Assembly: GCA_965661545.1 (NCBI GenBank)
Contig: CBFIEF010000013.1
Coordinates: 1-64,000, forward strand
Source of the DNA: UBA7985 sp965661545
GTDB lineage: Bacteria > Pseudomonadota > Alphaproteobacteria > UBA7985
Reading direction: 5' to 3'
Length of the DNA stretch: 64,000 bases
Position numbers and translations under genes: made by a program. Shown piece after piece: positions 60,980 to 64,000 of the stretch. Each line of letters starts with the position of its first letter. Within the stretch, counting starts at the first letter, position 1. The notes beneath the pieces are model-generated. The model saw only the letters and a list, made by a program, of their open reading frames with translations. It did no database searches and was not told the DNA's origin.

Positions 60980-61270
60980 CTATTCGACGCCCTCGATCAG
61001 GACCACGTCACGGACAGACGACTTGGCGGAAAACGCCAGCGCTTCTTTGTAGATGTCGGAGTTGTAGCACTCGACTGCGGCTTCCAGTGACGGGAACTCG
61101 ACAACCACGTTACGGGCGCGGTCGCGGCCTTCGCACTGCACGTGTCGGCCACCACGCGCGACGAACTTGCCGCCGTGGGACTCAATGGCGTCCTTGGCGA
61201 TTTTAGCGTAGTCGCCATAGACCTCGGGATCGGTGACTTCGACGTTGGCAACCCAATAAGCTTTAGGCAT
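60980..61270 (-). CDS. DUF1330 family protein
   Basis: The 96-residue protein matches DUF1330, a ferredoxin-like alpha/beta-barrel: KAYWVANVEVTDPEVYGDYAKIAKDAIESHGGKFVARGGRHVQCEG and VVVEFPSLEAAVECYNSDIYKEALAFSAKSSVRDVVLIEG. The role is unknown; members resemble dimeric monooxygenase-like folds. GCAGGAGAG precedes the ATG by 5-8 bases. It leads into the EamA gene. Two copies of a dispersed repeat lie upstream. Confidence 0.92.
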   Translation of the reverse strand: MPKAYWVANVEVTDPEVYGDYAKIAKDAIESHGGKFVARGGRHVQCEGRDRARNVVVEFPSLEAAVECYNSDIYKEALAFSAKSSVRDVVLIEGVE

Positions 61271-61397
61271 GGCAACTCTCCTGCTTGAACGAAATACTGC
61301 TGCAGAGAATGGCGGATGACGGGTGGAGGGGACAACCCCCTTCCCGCGCTCGCAAGGCAGCTACGCCGTTTTCATCGCTGTTGAAGGGGGCAAAACC

Positions 61398-61444
61398 GGA
61401 GGCGATAGCCGACCGGCGACAGGGTCGCCGAGCTTCTCGCGTGA
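61398..61444 (+). repeat. Dispersed intergenic repeat copy
   Basis: GGAGGCGATAGCCGACCGGC, then GACAGGGTCGCCGAGCTTCT, then CGCGTGA. It matches 61482 and 32614 through GGAGGCG..AGCCGACCGGCG. Confidence 0.7.
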
Positions 61445-61481
61445 AAGCAAAAATCAATCAACGAAGAACGAGGGCGAAAAT

Positions 61482-61529
61482 GGAGGCGGCAGCCGACCGG
61501 CGGCGGAGCCGACGATCTGCTTGCGCGTG
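61482..61529 (+). repeat. Dispersed intergenic repeat copy
   Basis: GGAGGCGGCAGCCGACCGGC, then GGCGGAGCCGACGATCTGCT, then TGCGCGTG. The reverse of this closely matches the copy at 14172-14220. Confidence 0.75.
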
Positions 61530-61584
61530 ACGGGTTCGAACCCCGCGAAGCGGGGGAGAACCCGGCGCGCCACATCAGTGCGGG

Positions 61585-62457
61585 TTAGCGCTTGCCGTAA
61601 TACAGTCCCACGACATGCTCAGCCTCAGCAAAAAACAGCCATCGCGAGGCCAGTAACCCCACTGTATGCAGGCCCAGCGCCACCAAACGCCCCATCAGAT
61701 CCGGCACCACAATCGCAATCAGCGCCGGTACGACACCAACCAAAACCACGGCAATAATCCGCAGACGCTGCTGGTGCTTTCGGCCAACGGAATAGGCCAT
61801 TTCCTTGAGCAGGTAGTTGGTCCCGGAGTGCGGGCTTTCGAGCAAGCGGACCGAGCCGATCCGGCCTAATCCTGTTGCCGTTTCCATCGTATGACCCGCT
61901 TGAGCAAACTTGCGGTCACCCAACAACCAATAAGCCACCTGCAGCACGGTCAGCACCACCAGCATCACCACCAGGCTCCAGCCTTCCATGACCAGAATCC
62001 CGCTGCCACCAATGGAAAACAGCATGAACAACGGCGGCACCAACGCCATGTTCCAGCGTGGCACCGTCTTCAGTTGGGCGTAAATCATCGACGTGCACAG
62101 TACCGTCAGCAGTGACAGCCCCGCACCGATCCACCCAAGAATCGCCAAATCAATGCCCAGAAACACCCGGCCAAAGGCAAAGGGCGCCAGCACCACAAGA
62201 GCGCCAACAGATACAACGCCTTCGCGGCTCAACCAACTGGACCGCCACTGCGAAAACGCCTTGAGCGCCCGCTCGGGGTGCCCCAGATGCAAGGTGGAAA
62301 ACACCAGCCCTGCGATGGACAAGCCATAGGCCAGTCCAAAGGCGAAAAAGGCGTTCCAGCCCTCAACATAGGGCGCGCCCAAACCCAGCCAGATCAGCAA
62401 GCCAAAGCCGATCCCGGACAGGGACGTGAAAAGGATAATCGATGGTGCAGGATGCAT
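61585..62457 (-). CDS. soeC: DmsC-type membrane anchor subunit of a molybdoenzyme
   Basis: The 290-residue protein has eight predicted membrane segments. It contains FSTLHLGHPERALKAFSQWRSSWLSREGVV, the hallmark of the DmsC/YnfH family, which holds the catalytic and iron-sulfur subunits at the membrane and exchanges electrons with quinones. It is the last of three genes (catalytic, Fe-S, anchor; minus strand), an order seen for sulfite dehydrogenase SoeABC in marine bacteria. Naming as SoeC depends on the SoeB-like neighbour; a DMSO/other reductase anchor is the alternative. Confidence 0.85.
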   Translation of the reverse strand: MHPAPSIILFTSLSGIGFGLLIWLGLGAPYVEGWNAFFAFGLAYGLSIAGLVFSTLHLGHPERALKAFSQWRSSWLSREGVVSVGALVVLAPFAFGRVFLGIDLAILGWIGAGLSLLTVLCTSMIYAQLKTVPRWNMALVPPLFMLFSIGGSGILVMEGWSLVVMLVVLTVLQVAYWLLGDRKFAQAGHTMETATGLGRIGSVRLLESPHSGTNYLLKEMAYSVGRKHQQRLRIIAVVLVGVVPALIAIVVPDLMGRLVALGLHTVGLLASRWLFFAEAEHVVGLYYGKR

Positions 62458-62481
62458 GGTCTTTACGCCTTTCCGTGTGGC

Positions 62482-63282
62482 TTAGAGTTTGTCGAGGGCT
62501 TTGTCGAGCCAGCCAAAGAAACCCGGCGCGTCTTTGGCCTCAGCCTCCAGCGCTGTGCCGCAACCGCCTTGGAAGCTGCTGTTCTTGGCGGCCATATCGG
62601 CCAGCGTCTTTTGACGCGGTGGCAGGTACTGGTTCACAGGCTTGGTACCCTGCTCTTCCATTAGGCTGATCCCGCCACGTTCCGCGACAAGGGTGCTGAC
62701 GTTGGAGTCAGGATCAGCAAAATCGCCAAAATGCCGGGCGCCTGCAGGACAGGTGCGCACACAGGCTGGCTCGCGGTCTTCTTCGGGCAGGTTTTCGTTG
62801 TAAATCCGGTCAACACACAGGGTGCATTTCTTCATCACTTGCTCGACAGGATCCATTTCGCGCGCGCCGTAAGGACAAGCCCAAGCACAGAGACCACAGC
62901 CGATACAGTCGTCTTCATTGACCAGCACAATGCCGTCTTCAGTCCGCTTGTAGGACGCGCCTGTGGGACAGACAGTCACGCAAGGCGCGTCTTCACAGTG
63001 CAAGCAGGATTTGGGGAAATGCACCACTTGCGCAATCGGCGTTTCACCGATGACTTGGCGGTCAGCTTCGGTCACTGCCGGCGAAACTTCAAAGGTGTGC
63101 ACGCGGTTGAGGAACGATCCAACAGGGTCCGCACCATAGGCGTTGGTATCCGCCAGCGGCGCACCGTAGTTGGACGTGTTCCATTCTTTACAGCTGATGA
63201 CACAGGCGTGGCAGCCCACACAGGTATCAAGGTCGATGACCAGACCGAGCTTTTTCTCGGTGGTTTCAGGTAAAGTCGTCAT
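62482..63282 (-). CDS. soeB: Four-cluster ferredoxin subunit, SoeB/DmsB-like
   Basis: The 266-residue protein has four [4Fe-4S] motifs: CVGCHACVISC, CLHCEDAPCVTVCPTGA, CIGCGLCAWACPYGA and CTLC with CVRTCPAGA. It carries electrons between a molybdopterin subunit and a membrane anchor. The N-terminal KLGLVIDLDTCVGCHACVISCKEWNTSNYGAPLAD with YGADPVGSFLNRVHTFEV resembles SoeB of alphaproteobacteria (a memory-based resemblance). It begins 5 bases after the catalytic gene stop and ends 24 bases before the anchor gene. There is no signal peptide, so it faces the cytoplasm. Confidence 0.88.
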   Translation of the reverse strand: MTTLPETTEKKLGLVIDLDTCVGCHACVISCKEWNTSNYGAPLADTNAYGADPVGSFLNRVHTFEVSPAVTEADRQVIGETPIAQVVHFPKSCLHCEDAPCVTVCPTGASYKRTEDGIVLVNEDDCIGCGLCAWACPYGAREMDPVEQVMKKCTLCVDRIYNENLPEEDREPACVRTCPAGARHFGDFADPDSNVSTLVAERGGISLMEEQGTKPVNQYLPPRQKTLADMAAKNSSFQGGCGTALEAEAKDAPGFFGWLDKALDKL

Positions 63283-63287
63283 GGCTC

Positions 63288-64000
63288 TTACTCCTCACCG
63301 AAACGGACGGTGTCCGGGCCTTGCCCGACGGGTGATTTCTGTATGCCCGTATCCGGCAGGCTTGCCGGTGGCGGTGTTTCGGTCCGCTCAACGCGCACCC
63401 GTAAATCGTACCAAGCCGCTTGGCCCGTCACAGGATCCGAGTTGGACCAGCGCAAGCCGTCGCCCTTGGGCGGCAGCAGCTCGTGGATCAGGTGGTTGAG
63501 CAAGAAGCCTTTCTTGGCTTCAGGCGCTTCTGGATCAAGCGCCCAAGCGCCCTTGCGCTTACCAATGGCGTTCCAGGTCCAAACCGTGTTTGGGTTGAGC
63601 GCATCCATGCGCGCCACTGGAACGGTGATTTCACCGTGCGGCGAGGTCACGCGCGCCCAATCGCCTTCGGCAAAGCCCTGTGCTTCCCAAACGGCTGTTG
63701 GGATGTAAAGCGGGTTGTGGCCGTGGATCTGGCGCAGCCACGCGTTCTGCGATCCCCATGAGTGATACATGGCCGCTGGCCGCTGAGTCAGGGCATGTAG
63801 AGGGTATTCTTCGTGGCTGACTTGCTGCTCTTCGAGCGGTTCCCACCACACAGGCAGCGGGTCGAGGGTTTCCAGCAAGCGCTCACGCAGGTGCTCGGGC
63901 GGCTGGTGATCGCCATGGCCGCGCGCGGCGCGCTGGAACTTGGCCATGGTCTCGACATAGAGCGAAAAAACATAAGGCTGTGGCTTGTCGAAGAAGGACT
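63288..64000 (-). CDS. soeA: Molybdopterin oxidoreductase catalytic subunit, C-terminal part (SoeA-like)
   Basis: The frame is open from the right window edge to a stop at 63288 and covers at least 237 residues. It contains the molybdopterin-dinucleotide binding C-domain: YPLHALTQRPAAMYHSWGSQNAWLRQIHGHNPLYIPTAVWEAQGFAEGDWARVTSPHGEITVPVARMDALNPNTVWTWNAIG. The catalytic N-terminal part lies beyond 64000. With SoeB- and DmsC-like partners it probably forms a cytoplasm-facing, quinone-linked enzyme; SoeABC oxidises sulfite to sulfate. A DMSO/TMAO-type reductase is less likely. The downstream genes follow after 5 and 24 bases. Confidence 0.83.
   Translation of the reverse strand, partial: SFFDKPQPYVFSLYVETMAKFQRAARGHGDHQPPEHLRERLLETLDPLPVWWEPLEEQQVSHEEYPLHALTQRPAAMYHSWGSQNAWLRQIHGHNPLYIPTAVWEAQGFAEGDWARVTSPHGEITVPVARMDALNPNTVWTWNAIGKRKGAWALDPEAPEAKKGFLLNHLIHELLPPKGDGLRWSNSDPVTGQAAWYDLRVRVERTETPPPASLPDTGIQKSPVGQGPDTVRFGEE

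Larger units (their letters stand above)
61271..61584. other. 314-base repeat-containing intergenic region
   Basis: No coding potential was supported. It contains two dispersed repeat copies at 61398-61444 and 61482-61529 in the same orientation. A CGGGTTCGAACCCCG hairpin follows (near 61530-61545) that looks like a tRNA T-arm, but no tRNA fits around it. Genes on both sides are on the minus strand. Confidence 0.55.

Noticed and set aside
61523..61575. tRNA-like T-arm (GGGTTCGAACCCC)
   Set aside because: No matching acceptor, D- or anticodon arms surround it; it is part of the repeat-rich gap.
1..64000. CRISPR arrays, insertion sequences and rRNA
   Set aside because: No regularly spaced direct repeats, transposase genes or rRNA-like sequences were seen on either strand.

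Overview
The window is a GC-rich stretch of alphaproteobacterial chromosome, most likely from a marine, aerobic, heterotrophic bacterium of Rhodobacterales/Rhodospirillales type. That assignment is inference. It rests on an alphaproteobacterial-style short HdaA next to a DUF2066 protein, an aa3-oxidase subunit IV-like small protein, folK next to a NYN/LabA gene, a SoeABC-type sulfite dehydrogenase, and loci for polyamine, betaine, valine and glutarate use. No rRNA, tRNA or CRISPR array was seen.

Layout. 1-2463: a small prophage-like cassette. An S24 repressor is divergent from two unknown genes, a small-terminase-like gene and a large terminase that carries an in-frame amber codon and runs off the left edge. 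2473-7444: hdaA, DUF2066, a small membrane protein, ndk and an ABC-F ATPase. 7445-8240: an ImmA/IrrE fragment and a VapC-like toxin pair. 8326-13880: a tightly overlapping minus-strand operon of agmatinase, glutamine amidotransferase, heme-dependent N-demethylase homologue, Lhr-like helicase and holC. 14230-18355: a polyamine (gamma-glutamyl-putrescine type) operon with a divergent 2OG-Fe(II) oxygenase. 19699-24253: a von Willebrand/coiled-coil periplasmic protein, a frameshifted FMN glutamate-synthase-like gene and a secreted two-domain protein. 24306-32408: glpX-fba, lldD, acetoacetyl-CoA synthetase, gamma-glutamyltransferase, folK and a NYN protein.

32741-36504: acyl-CoA dehydrogenase and mmsB-mmsA (valine degradation). 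36735-40264: a single-chain fusion of a reductive-dehalogenase-like corrinoid/[4Fe-4S] module with an NAD(P)H-flavin-[2Fe-2S] reductase, followed at once by a DOPA-4,5-dioxygenase-like protein. 40272-44345: a two-subunit molybdenum hydroxylase with its own dihaem cytochrome c, a TetR regulator and a clear palindromic operator. 46057-51510: YaiI, DUF1989 and a glycine-betaine-type ABC transporter with a hairpin behind the binding-protein gene. 52040-55685: class III aminotransferase, CoA-transferase and glutaryl-CoA dehydrogenase, a plausible glutarate route. 55819-59170: a two-cysteine ArsR regulator resembling persulfide sensors, a pair of paralogous small proteins and the C-terminal remnant of a large surface protein. 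59338-64000: acetyltransferase, exporter, DUF1330 and a SoeCBA-like molybdoenzyme cut by the right edge.

The most unusual items are the self-sufficient reductive-dehalogenase-like fusion with its dioxygenase neighbour, the amber-interrupted terminase in a minimal repressor-terminase cassette, a dispersed palindromic repeat family found at three intergenic sites, and two decayed gene fragments (ImmA/IrrE and surface protein). All families were assigned by reading motifs; no database search was possible.
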